Shown piece after piece: positions 1 through 5,854 of a stretch of 12,469 bases of DNA; within the stretch, counting starts at the first letter, position 1, and the number at the start of each line of letters is the position of its first letter. The notes under the pieces are model-generated. The model had not been told where the DNA came from and made no database searches. It saw only the letters and a program-made list of their open reading frames with translations. The position numbers and the translations under genes were made by a program. The stretch is from Acidobacteriota bacterium. GTDB taxonomy: Bacteria; Acidobacteriota; UBA6911; RPQK01. Where the stretch lies: positions 1 through 12,469 of the forward strand of contig RPQK01000135.1 in assembly GCA_003819755.1 (NCBI GenBank). The letters are read 5' to 3'.

Positions 1-68
1 AAACGCATCCGCGCGTAATTGACCAGCGCCGCCTCTCCGACATTCGGTCAATCAACAATCATCAATAA
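1..68. other. Window-edge intergenic stretch with heptamer repeats
   Basis: No gene can be supported here. On the plus strand a reading frame closes with TAA at 16-18, which might be the tail of an upstream gene (last codons would read K-R-I-R-A). On the minus strand an ATG at 6-8 points out of the window and could be the start of a gene following nfeD; slipin genes often sit there. Neither is more than a possibility with this little sequence. Positions 50-73 hold degenerate ATCAACA-type heptamers, the same repeat family as the hairpin at 5109-5178. A weak 7-bp inverted repeat (18-24 with 46-52, ATTGACC/GGTCAAT) lies beside it. Confidence 0.4.
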
Positions 69-1340
69 TCAATCGGTTAGTTCCGGCTCGACGACCAAGT
101 CGAGGTTGTGCGCCTCGACAACCCGAACCCGACTCCCCTCCGGTATGGACACCTTGGATGCCGCCCGCCACCACTCTCCGTGCACGAACACCCTGCCGCC
201 TTCCGGGGTGATAGGAGTTCGTGCTTCACCGATTAGCCCTACCAGCCCTGCTTCTCCAGTGGTGACCCGGTAATGTTGTGCACGGATCACCAACTGGAGC
301 AGGAAAACTAAAATGATCGCAAAAGGAATCGTGACGGCCAACGCGAGGCCGAGACCGATCCGCACGCTCGGGTAAGGCGTGTCAACCAGAAAGAGTATTC
401 CCAACACCATAGAAACGACTCCCGCGATTCCCAGGAGGCCGAATCCCTGGACCTTGACCTCCGCCACGAACAGTCCCAGGGCAACAAGAATGAGAAGCAC
501 ACCGACAACGTTGATGGGGATGATAGAAAAACCAAGCAGGGCGAGGATCAGAGCGATTGCTCCGACCACCCCGGGAAGGATCAGCCCCGGGTGACTGAAC
601 TCGACATAGATCCCGAGCAGCCCGATGAGCCCGAGAATAAGGGCCACATTGGGATCCGCGATAGCGCTGAGAATCCTCTCCCTTAGCGTCGGCTCAATCG
701 TAACGATTTGCTGCCCCTCGACCTCGATCTTCTGCGTCTGCCCGCTAAACCGGGTGATTTCCCTGCCTTTCAGCTTTCCAAGCAGTTCTTGCTGGTCGCG
801 GGCGATCAGGTCAATCAATCCGCCATCGAGGGCCTCCTGGGCCGTGTACGATTTGCTCTCCGTCACGGCCTTCTCAGCCATTTCGTAGTTGCGCTTCCGC
901 TGTTTGACGATGCTGCGAAGGCTCGCCAGGGCATCATTGGTGACCTTCTCCAGCATGATCTTGTTCTCCATCCCAAACGGGAAAACAGGATGCGCTGAGC
1001 CGGTATTCGTGCCCGGCGCCATGACCGCGATATCGGCCGACAACAATATAAAAAAGCCGGCCGAGGCGGCGTGAGTGCCCTGCGGAGTCACATGGCAGAC
1101 GATCGGGACCTTGGAGTTCAGGATGCTCCGAATGATCTCCTGCATGGAAATGCCCAGTCCCCCGGGCGTCGACAACTCCATCAGGAGAAACTCCGCGTGG
1201 CTGTCTTCCGCCTGCCGGATCGCCTTGCCGATAAACTCAGAGGTCACAGGGTCGATAACGCCTTCCACCCTGACCCTGTAAATTGCTGCTTCCGCAGCAG
1301 AAAAAGTCAGCAGAGCAACCATGACGAGGAGCCGGATCAT
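69..1340 (-). CDS. NfeD-family membrane-bound ClpP-class serine protease
   Basis: A 423-residue protein with the full long-NfeD layout. A signal peptide or N-terminal membrane segment occupies about residues 1-19. A ClpP/crotonase-fold protease domain covers about 20-215, with STPGG at 57-61, the likely nucleophile Ser93 in A-S-A-G, and a likely general-base Lys132 (K-V-T-N-D-A context), spaced much as in the characterised archaeal homologue PH1510. Four or five hydrophobic membrane segments lie at about 232-355, and a C-terminal soluble OB-fold-like NfeD domain at about 360-420. The family usually acts in the membrane with a stomatin/slipin partner and cleaves hydrophobic segments of membrane proteins; the partner would lie beyond the left window edge. 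The ATG at 1340 is chosen because it gives an intact signal peptide; no clear Shine-Dalgarno is seen. It is transcribed divergently from the BMC genes and is probably an unrelated neighbour. Family call is firm; substrate unknown. Confidence 0.9.
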   Translation of the reverse strand: MIRLLVMVALLTFSAAEAAIYRVRVEGVIDPVTSEFIGKAIRQAEDSHAEFLLMELSTPGGLGISMQEIIRSILNSKVPIVCHVTPQGTHAASAGFFILLSADIAVMAPGTNTGSAHPVFPFGMENKIMLEKVTNDALASLRSIVKQRKRNYEMAEKAVTESKSYTAQEALDGGLIDLIARDQQELLGKLKGREITRFSGQTQKIEVEGQQIVTIEPTLRERILSAIADPNVALILGLIGLLGIYVEFSHPGLILPGVVGAIALILALLGFSIIPINVVGVLLILVALGLFVAEVKVQGFGLLGIAGVVSMVLGILFLVDTPYPSVRIGLGLALAVTIPFAIILVFLLQLVIRAQHYRVTTGEAGLVGLIGEARTPITPEGGRVFVHGEWWRAASKVSIPEGSRVRVVEAHNLDLVVEPELTD

Positions 1341-1395
1341 CGGACGCTATGTTACAACCAAGCGCCGGAGCGGAACAACCGGAGTGCTGACCCAG

Positions 1396-1555
1396 TGAGC
1401 GCTGACGCTGACGGCTGACCGCTTGGCCGGAGGAAAAGACCTCAAAGACCTCAAGGACCTCAAGGACAAAGAAGCCCCTGCTTGTCCTTGAGGTCCTTGA
1501 GGTCCTTGAGGTCTTTTCCTCCGGCCAAGCGGTCAGCCGTCAGCATCAGCGCTCA
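1396..1555. repeat. 74-bp-arm near-perfect palindrome (composite repeat hairpin)
   Basis: The left arm 1396-1469 and right arm 1482-1555 are reverse complements with only two mismatches that I can find (1406/1545 and 1446/1505), separated by a 12-nt loop (1470-1481). From outside inward each arm has GCTGAC-like hexamers, a unique stretch containing CTTGGCCGGAGG, then three GGACCTCAA-type 9-mers ending in GGACAA. It lies between divergent genes, so it is not in a terminator position. The right arm ends 8 nt before the pduS-like ATG. Its inner part recurs at 3481-3561 and 10788-10862. It could be a non-autonomous palindromic element, a structured leader, or a cruciform-forming site. Confidence 0.9.
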
Positions 1556-1563
1556 ATTGTTGT

Positions 1564-2904
1564 ATGATTACGCTTTCCATGAAAGATCTCATTGCAGAAC
1601 ACGGCGTAGTCGGGGCCGGCGGAGCGGGCTTTCCGACTGCGGTGAAGTTGGCTGCCCGGGCCGAAACCGTCATAGTGAACGCGGCCGAATGCGAACCGCT
1701 GCTTCACAAGGACAAAGAGCTGCTTATTCACCACTGGACCGAAATCCGGCGCGGACTGGAGACGGCCTTGGATCGCACCGGTGCAAAACGCGCCGTCATC
1801 GGGATCAAGGAAAAGCACGAGAAGCTGATCCAGCGGCTCGCCAAACAACTCCCCGCGAATACCTCCATATGCCGGCTGGCCGACGCCTATCCATCCGGTG
1901 ACGAGTTCATCCTCGTCTACGATGTGACCGGTCAGGTGATCCCTCCGGGAGGCCTCCCGATTCACCTGGGAGTGATCGTCTCTAACGTGGAAACCCTTTA
2001 CAACGTCGGTTGCGAGCGACCGGTCACCCACAAATACCTGACCGTTGCCGGGGCGGTTCGAGAGCCGCTTACCCTGCGCGTCCCGGTCGGGACTCCCTTC
2101 TCATCGGTGGTTCAGGCAGCCGGCGGGTCGACCGTACCCGATTTCCGCGTGTTGGTCGGCGGGGCGATGATGGGTCGGCTCGCGCAGACCCTCGACGAAC
2201 CCGTCACGAAGACCACCGGAGGGCTTATCGTCCTCCCGGCCAGTCACCCCCTGATCGTGCGATATGCCCTGGGCTGGCGGGAAGTGGAACGAAAGGCGAA
2301 GGCCGCCTGCGACCAGTGCAGCTTCTGTACCGAGCTCTGCCCCAGGTATCTCCTCGGACACCCGATAGAGCCCCACAAGGCGATGCGGAGCGTCGGCTTC
2401 GGGGGGCACGAAACCCGGTTTCGGCATGGTCAGCTTGACGAGAACCGGCCGACGCCGGTCAGCGAAGGACTTTACTGCTGCGAATGCAACCTCTGCAGCC
2501 TCTTCTCATGCCCCGAAGATCTGGACCCGAAGAACGTCTGTGTCTTCAACAAATCGAGGATGAAGAGAGAGGCATCCCAGGCGGGAAACGGGGCCTGCCG
2601 CGCCCATCCGCTCATCAACGCCCGGCGGGTTCCGATCACACGGCTGACCAGGAAGCTTGGACTTTCGTCTTTCGCCGACAAGGCGCCGCTCTCGGCAACC
2701 TCCCTGGCTCCCGCACGAGTGGTTATCCCCCTTCGGCAGCACATCGGCCGGGCCTGTGTCCCGGCGGTCACCGTAAACCAGAGCGTGCGGGAAGGGCAGA
2801 TTCTGGCGGCCCCGCCGGACGGCGCGCTGGGCGCTAACCTCCATGCGAGTATCGCCGGGACAGTGAAGAGCGTGAGCGAAGAGCAGATCGTGCTCGAGAG
2901 TTAG
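1564..2904 (+). CDS. pduS: PduS-like RnfC-family Fe-S flavoprotein (NADH oxidation at the microcompartment)
   Basis: This 446-residue protein matches PduS/RnfC in size and layout. A glycine-rich nucleotide/FMN-binding segment G-V-V-G-A-G-G-A-G-F-P-T lies at about 14-25 and an acidic N-A-A-E-C-E-P stretch at 39-45, both typical of RnfC/NuoF-type proteins. An SLBB-like segment covers about 158-190. Two ferredoxin-type [4Fe-4S] motifs follow: C249-x2-C252-x2-C255-x3-C259 and C305-x2-C308-x2-C311-x4-C316. A lipoyl-like RnfC barrel follows at about 385-435. PduS is known as a flavin/Fe-S cobalamin reductase in propanediol compartments. Here no B12 enzyme is visible, so recycling NADH to NAD+ with electrons passed to the PduT-like neighbour is the better inference. 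ATG 1564 is used; ATG 1579 is also possible. Neither has a clear ribosome binding site, and the arm of the large palindrome ends just upstream. Its stop codon overlaps the ribosome binding site of the next gene. Confidence 0.88.
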   Translation: MITLSMKDLIAEHGVVGAGGAGFPTAVKLAARAETVIVNAAECEPLLHKDKELLIHHWTEIRRGLETALDRTGAKRAVIGIKEKHEKLIQRLAKQLPANTSICRLADAYPSGDEFILVYDVTGQVIPPGGLPIHLGVIVSNVETLYNVGCERPVTHKYLTVAGAVREPLTLRVPVGTPFSSVVQAAGGSTVPDFRVLVGGAMMGRLAQTLDEPVTKTTGGLIVLPASHPLIVRYALGWREVERKAKAACDQCSFCTELCPRYLLGHPIEPHKAMRSVGFGGHETRFRHGQLDENRPTPVSEGLYCCECNLCSLFSCPEDLDPKNVCVFNKSRMKREASQAGNGACRAHPLINARRVPITRLTRKLGLSSFADKAPLSATSLAPARVVIPLRQHIGRACVPAVTVNQSVREGQILAAPPDGALGANLHASIAGTVKSVSEEQIVLES

Positions 2905-2913
2905 GAACCGTTT

Positions 2914-3474
2914 ATGGCTGAACTTGATGCAATCGGGATTATCGAACTGAGCAGCATTGCCATCGGCTTCAAAGTGCAGGACGCGATGCTGAAAGCGGCT
3001 CGGGTGGAGCTTCTGGTCGCCCGAACGATCTGCTCAGGCAAGTACCTCATCGCGGTCTCCGGTGACGTGGCGTCGGTTACAGCGGCCGTCGACAGCGCCG
3101 TGCAGGAAGCGGAAGGTTTTCTGATTGAGTCGCGGGTGATTTCCCGAGTGCACCCCTCGGTGTTTCCCGCGATCGGCGGGAACGTAGAGATGAAGACTGG
3201 ACAGGACGGAGCGCTGGGGATCGTAGAGACTTTCTCAGCGACGAGCATCATCGACTGCGCTGACGCGGCCGCCAAGGCTGCAAAAGTCCTGCTGCTGCGC
3301 GTTCACCTTGCCATGGCGGTCGGCGGCAAAGGTTTCGTCCTCATGACAGGGGACATTGCCAGTGTTCGAGCGGCCGTGGAATCGAGCTCCAAGCTTGCTG
3401 CTGCAGAGGGAATACTGGTCGCCAGCTCGGTCATCCCGCGCCCGTCAGCAGAACTTTTCCGGGAGTGGATTTAG
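2914..3474 (+). CDS. pduT: PduT-like tandem BMC-domain shell protein (BMC-T, Fe-S pore)
   Basis: A 186-residue protein made of two consecutive BMC domains (about 4-92 and 98-186), so three copies form a pseudohexameric tile. The first repeat holds T-I-C-S-G-K-Y at 38-44, corresponding to the T-I-C-P-G-K-F segment of PduT as I recall it. The cysteine there (Cys38 in Citrobacter PduT, Cys40 here) provides a ligand for a [4Fe-4S] cluster at the threefold pore. The second repeat contains V-G-G-K-G, also as in PduT. The gene lies 9 nt after pduS, with an AGGAA ribosome binding site (2903-2907) overlapping the pduS stop, so the two are cotranscribed and probably translationally coupled. Together they suggest an electron path through the shell. 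It is followed by a hairpin repeat and a convergent regulator gene. Shell assignment is firm; the Fe-S role is inferred from the conserved cysteine. Confidence 0.92.
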   Translation: MAELDAIGIIELSSIAIGFKVQDAMLKAARVELLVARTICSGKYLIAVSGDVASVTAAVDSAVQEAEGFLIESRVISRVHPSVFPAIGGNVEMKTGQDGALGIVETFSATSIIDCADAAAKAAKVLLLRVHLAMAVGGKGFVLMTGDIASVRAAVESSSKLAAAEGILVASSVIPRPSAELFREWI

Positions 3475-3480
3475 ACAATC

Positions 3481-3561
3481 AAAGGACCTCAAGGACCCCA
3501 GGGACCTCAACGACAAGGTTACTCTTTGTCCTTGGGGTCCTTGGGATCCTTGAGGTCCTTT
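3481..3561. repeat. GGACCTCAA hairpin between convergent genes (possible bidirectional terminator)
   Basis: Left arm 3481-3516 and right arm 3526-3561 are 36 nt each, complementary except for about four positions, around a 9-nt loop. The arms consist of degenerate GGACCTCAA 9-mers ending in GGACAA/TTGTCC, the same core as at 1396-1555 and 10788-10862. The hairpin begins 7 nt after the pduT stop and its last base is shared with the stop codon of the DeoR gene on the other strand. Placement between convergent genes fits a two-way transcription terminator, but there is no strong T-run after either arm. Confidence 0.85.
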
Positions 3562-4319
3562 CAGTTCGCTACCACCAGCTCGATTCCCCGCGAACTAATC
3601 ATCTCCTGAAATTCAGGCGCGATGCCTGAATCTGTGACGACCACGTCCGCTTCTTCCAGCCCTGCCAGATGAACCAGGGCCTTGCGCCCGAATTTCGCGT
3701 GGTCGGCGACAATGATCACCTTGCGGGAGGCGGTGATCATCCGGCACTCGGAGCTGACAATCAGAGTGTTGTTATTGCTCAGCCCGGACTCGGTGATCCC
3801 GCCGATCCCCATGATCAGGACATCGGCCGATACATTCCCCAGCATCTGCTCGCAGAACGGCCCGAGCAGTACTCCCAGGCGCGGGTAGAGAAACCCGCCG
3901 GTCAGCGTGAGCTCGACAGTGCGCGAGTCGGAGAAGATCTCGGCAATCGGGATGGAATTGGTGACGATGTGCAGCCGACGCCCGAGCAGGTTCCGGGCCA
4001 CCTCGGCAACCGTCGATCCGCCATCCAGAATCAGAGTCTGCTCGTCTTCCACCAGCCTGGCCGCCGCCTTGCCGATAAGCCGCTTCTCTTCCTGACACCG
4101 GACGCTCTGGCGCTGAAAATCAAGCAGGTCGTCCCGCGACTGCAGGGACAAAGCGCCGCCGTGGACACGGCGCAACAGCCCATCCTTCTCCAGTTCACTG
4201 AGGTCCCGCCGGACGGTCGATTCCGAGGCCTCAAGCAGGCGACAGAGCGTTTCGATATCAACGAACTCCTGACTGGAAAACAATTCCTGGATCTTTAACT
4301 GGCGCTCCGCTGCCTTCAT
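3561..4319 (-). CDS. DeoR-family transcriptional repressor of the microcompartment operon
   Basis: Read from the ATG at 4319 this is a 252-residue DeoR/GlpR-type regulator, the usual family length. The N-terminal helix-turn-helix (about residues 5-57) includes E-S-T-V-R-R-D-L-S-E-L followed by L-L-R-R-V-H-G-G-A, a strong family signature. The C-terminal sugar-phosphate-sensing domain has D-G-G-S-T, T-N-S-I-P, L-T-G-G, M-G-I-G-G and A-D-H-A-K-F-G, all typical. An in-frame ATG at 4400 would add 27 residues, but it lies upstream of the best minus-strand promoter and adds sequence unlike the family, so 4319 is preferred. It is divergent to the main operon starting with pduL, so repression relieved by a sugar phosphate such as rhamnulose 1-phosphate or fuculose 1-phosphate, with autoregulation, is the likely mode. 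The inducer is inference. Confidence 0.92.
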   Translation of the reverse strand: MKAAERQLKIQELFSSQEFVDIETLCRLLEASESTVRRDLSELEKDGLLRRVHGGALSLQSRDDLLDFQRQSVRCQEEKRLIGKAAARLVEDEQTLILDGGSTVAEVARNLLGRRLHIVTNSIPIAEIFSDSRTVELTLTGGFLYPRLGVLLGPFCEQMLGNVSADVLIMGIGGITESGLSNNNTLIVSSECRMITASRKVIIVADHAKFGRKALVHLAGLEEADVVVTDSGIAPEFQEMISSRGIELVVAN

Positions 4320-4324
4320 ACCGC

Positions 4325-4404
4325 CGAAGGTTAGCACGAATGTGAAGGATTTTGAACGAAAATGACATATTTTGCTTGACTTTTTTGTCAAATCTTCCAC
4401 AATT
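4325..4404. promoter_or_regulatory. Divergent promoter/operator region between deoR-type gene and pduL
   Basis: An AT-rich island separates the two divergent genes. For the plus strand, TTGACT (4376-4381), a 16-nt spacer and CACAAT (4398-4403) form a plausible sigma-70 promoter. For the minus strand, TTGACA (complement of 4386-4391), a 16-nt spacer and TATGTC (complement of 4364-4369) form another. The two -35 boxes together make the inverted repeat TTGAC-N6-GTCAA (4376-4391), so the promoters overlap back to back. Several CGAA/TGAA half-site-like words (4325, 4337, 4343, 4353, 4357) lie on the regulator side; GlpR-type DeoR proteins bind CGAA-containing sites, so these are operator candidates only. 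Confidence 0.45.
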
Positions 4405-4412
4405 CGGTCATC

Positions 4413-5102
4413 ATGTCCCTCAGTCTGTCGCGCTCTGCCGTTGAGGCGGTGGTTCGAAGTGTCGTCACCACCCGGCTTGCAAGCCGCGGTGGGTGCACGA
4501 GCTGCACCAGCTGTCCGCGCTTGACCTCATCGCCGCTGGTCGTCAACGTTTCTGCCCGGCACATGCATTTGAGTCAGGCCGATCTGGAAGTCCTCTTTGG
4601 TCCGGGGCACCAGCTGACGCCCATGCGGCCTCTTTACCAGGACGGGCATTTTGCGGCCGAGGAAAACGTGACCCTGATCGGGCCGCGCAGCCGGCTGATT
4701 TCAAACCTGCGCATCCTGGGACCCTGCCGCGGGCACACGCAGATCGAACTGGCCTTCACCGATGTCGTCAGTTTGGGGATCGATGACGTCCCGATCCGGC
4801 TCTCCGGGGATATTGCCGGAACGCCGGGAGCTTATGTGATGGGCCCGAAGGGCGTGTTGCAGCTGAAAGAGGGGGTGATTCGAGCGGCCATGCACGTGCA
4901 CATGAACACGGCGGACGCCGAGTTCTATGGAGTCGCGCACCGGGACCTCATGAAGCTTCGAGTAGGAGGCGATGCCGGTGTGATGTTTACACGCGTCCAT
5001 GTGCGGGTCGATCCCTCCTACAAACTCGAAGTCCACATGGACACGGACGAGGCGAACGCCTGCGGCCTGAGGTTTACGCGGGACGTACAGCTGATGAAAT
5101 GA
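4413..5102 (+). CDS. pduL: PduL-type phosphotransacylase with N-terminal encapsulation helix
   Basis: A 229-residue PduL (phosphate propanoyltransferase fold), which exchanges CoA for phosphate on an acyl-CoA, here probably lactyl-CoA to lactyl phosphate, and recycles CoA in the compartment lumen. Two-zinc active-site ligands are visible by comparison with the known PduL structure: H50 and H52 in R-H-M-H, E112, H161 and H163 in M-H-V-H-M, and H208 in E-V-H-M-D. Residues about 4-24 can form an amphipathic helix (alternating V/L/A and R/S/E), as expected for an encapsulation peptide. It is followed by an unusual C28-x2-C31-x2-C34 linker before the catalytic domain begins at about 41. ATG 4413 lies only about 9 nt after the predicted -10 box and has no ribosome binding site, so the mRNA may be leaderless or nearly so. 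This is the first gene of the long shell and enzyme operon. Confidence 0.93.
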   Translation: MSLSLSRSAVEAVVRSVVTTRLASRGGCTSCTSCPRLTSSPLVVNVSARHMHLSQADLEVLFGPGHQLTPMRPLYQDGHFAAEENVTLIGPRSRLISNLRILGPCRGHTQIELAFTDVVSLGIDDVPIRLSGDIAGTPGAYVMGPKGVLQLKEGVIRAAMHVHMNTADAEFYGVAHRDLMKLRVGGDAGVMFTRVHVRVDPSYKLEVHMDTDEANACGLRFTRDVQLMK

Positions 5103-5103
5103 A

Positions 5104-5183
5104 TTGTCGATTGATGATTGTTGATTGTTGATTGACCGACCACCTGGTTTTTCAATCAACAATCAACAATCATCAATCAACGA
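5104..5183. repeat. Heptamer-repeat hairpin between pduL and the first BMC-H gene
   Basis: Arms 5109-5135 and 5152-5178 are a perfect 27-nt inverted repeat with a 16-nt loop (5136-5151). Pairing continues imperfectly to 5104/5183. Each arm is built from ATCAACA/ATCATCA-type heptamers on one strand and TGTTGAT on the other. It starts 2 nt after the pduL stop and ends before the AGGGAG ribosome binding site (5189-5194) of BMC-H1. In an operon it could act as a partial terminator, an RNA-processing site or a stabiliser of the downstream shell mRNA; function is not shown by sequence. Confidence 0.9.
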
Positions 5184-5201
5184 TCTTCAGGGAGAAGAGT
5201 C

Positions 5202-5528
5202 ATGAAACAAGCGTTAGGGATGATTGAGACCAGGGGTCTCGCACCGCTGATTGGAGCAGTGGACGCCATGCTGAAGGCGGCCAACGTTACCTTTGCCGGC
5301 TGGGAGCCGGTGGGTTCCGGGCTGGTAACGGCGTTCATCGAGGGAGATGTGGCGGCGGTCAAGGCCGCTATTGATGCAGGCGCCGAGGCCGCAGGCCGGC
5401 TGGGAGAGGTGGTCAGCGTTCAGGTCATTCCCCGGCCGCACGACGATCTCGCCGTTTTCACGACCGCCAAGACGAATTCGGCAAAACCAACGACAGCGAG
5501 CAAGCCGTTGAACAAGACCAACGGATAA
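5202..5528 (+). CDS. BMC-H hexameric shell protein 1 (with Ser/Thr/Lys tail)
   Basis: A 108-residue single-domain BMC shell protein that forms the hexagonal facet tiles. The BMC domain occupies about 1-85, starting with A-L-G-M-I-E-T-R-G and including D-A-M-L-K-A-A-N-V, a G-S-G pore loop at 38-40 and V-I-P-R-P-H at about 75-80. The last 20 or so residues form a flexible tail rich in Thr, Ser, Lys and Asn that BMC-H2 and BMC-H3 lack. The start ATG has a strong AGGGAG ribosome binding site (5189-5194) 7 nt upstream, in contrast with pduL, so this gene is likely well translated as expected for a major shell component. It follows a large hairpin and is followed 47 nt later by BMC-H2. Confidence 0.95.
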   Translation: MKQALGMIETRGLAPLIGAVDAMLKAANVTFAGWEPVGSGLVTAFIEGDVAAVKAAIDAGAEAAGRLGEVVSVQVIPRPHDDLAVFTTAKTNSAKPTTASKPLNKTNG

Positions 5529-5575
5529 CAGGTAAAAACCGGCGTTATTCGCTGGCTCCAGCGGAGGCAAGTCAG

Positions 5576-5845
5576 ATGAATCAGGCAATCGGAATTATTG
5601 AGACAAGAGGACTGGTGGGCCTTGTCGAGGCCACCGACGCCATGTGCAAGGCGGCAAACGTCGAACTGGTGAAAACCATACAGATCGGCGCGGGCCTGGT
5701 GACCACGGTCGTACGCGGAGACGTGGGGAGTGTGCGGGCCGCGGTGGACGCCGGGGCCGAGGCGGCCAAGACGGTCGGAGAGCTGGTAGCCGCCCATGTC
5801 ATTCCCCGCCCTCACGAGGGTGTGGTGGACGCTTTTCTCAAATAG
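5576..5845 (+). CDS. BMC-H hexameric shell protein 2
   Basis: An 89-residue canonical BMC-H protein (A-I-G-I-I-E-T-R-G start, D-A-M-C-K-A-A-N-V, V-I-P-R-P-H near the end) with nothing beyond the core domain. The pore loop reads I-G-A-G at 37-40, while BMC-H1 and BMC-H3 have I/V-G-S-G, so pore polarity probably differs and metabolite selectivity may too. Residue 24 is Cys where the paralogs have Leu. GGAGG (5563-5567) lies 8 nt before ATG. The AGGG ribosome binding site of the downstream kinase-like gene overlaps its TAG stop, so the two are coupled. Shell role is firm; the permeability difference is inference. Confidence 0.95.
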   Translation: MNQAIGIIETRGLVGLVEATDAMCKAANVELVKTIQIGAGLVTTVVRGDVGSVRAAVDAGAEAAKTVGELVAAHVIPRPHEGVVDAFLK

Positions 5846-5854
5846 GGCACGGCC

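Noticed and set aside
69..1340. NfeD protease as a functional part of the microcompartment
   Set aside because: It is transcribed in the opposite direction, is a membrane protein with its own known slipin partnership, and no shared regulatory feature links it to the shell genes.
1396..1555. Ordinary intrinsic terminator
   Set aside because: It lies between two divergent genes where no transcript is expected to end, has no T-run, and its arms are several times longer than a terminator stem.
1482..1901. Plus-strand frame beginning in the palindrome (S-L-R-S-L-R-S-F start)
   Set aside because: The start is translated 9-mer repeat and the remainder is out of frame with the clear PduS-like gene.
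4320..4400. 27-residue N-terminal extension of the DeoR-type regulator from ATG 4400
   Set aside because: The extra sequence lies across the predicted minus-strand promoter and does not resemble DeoR proteins; the start at 4319 gives standard family length.
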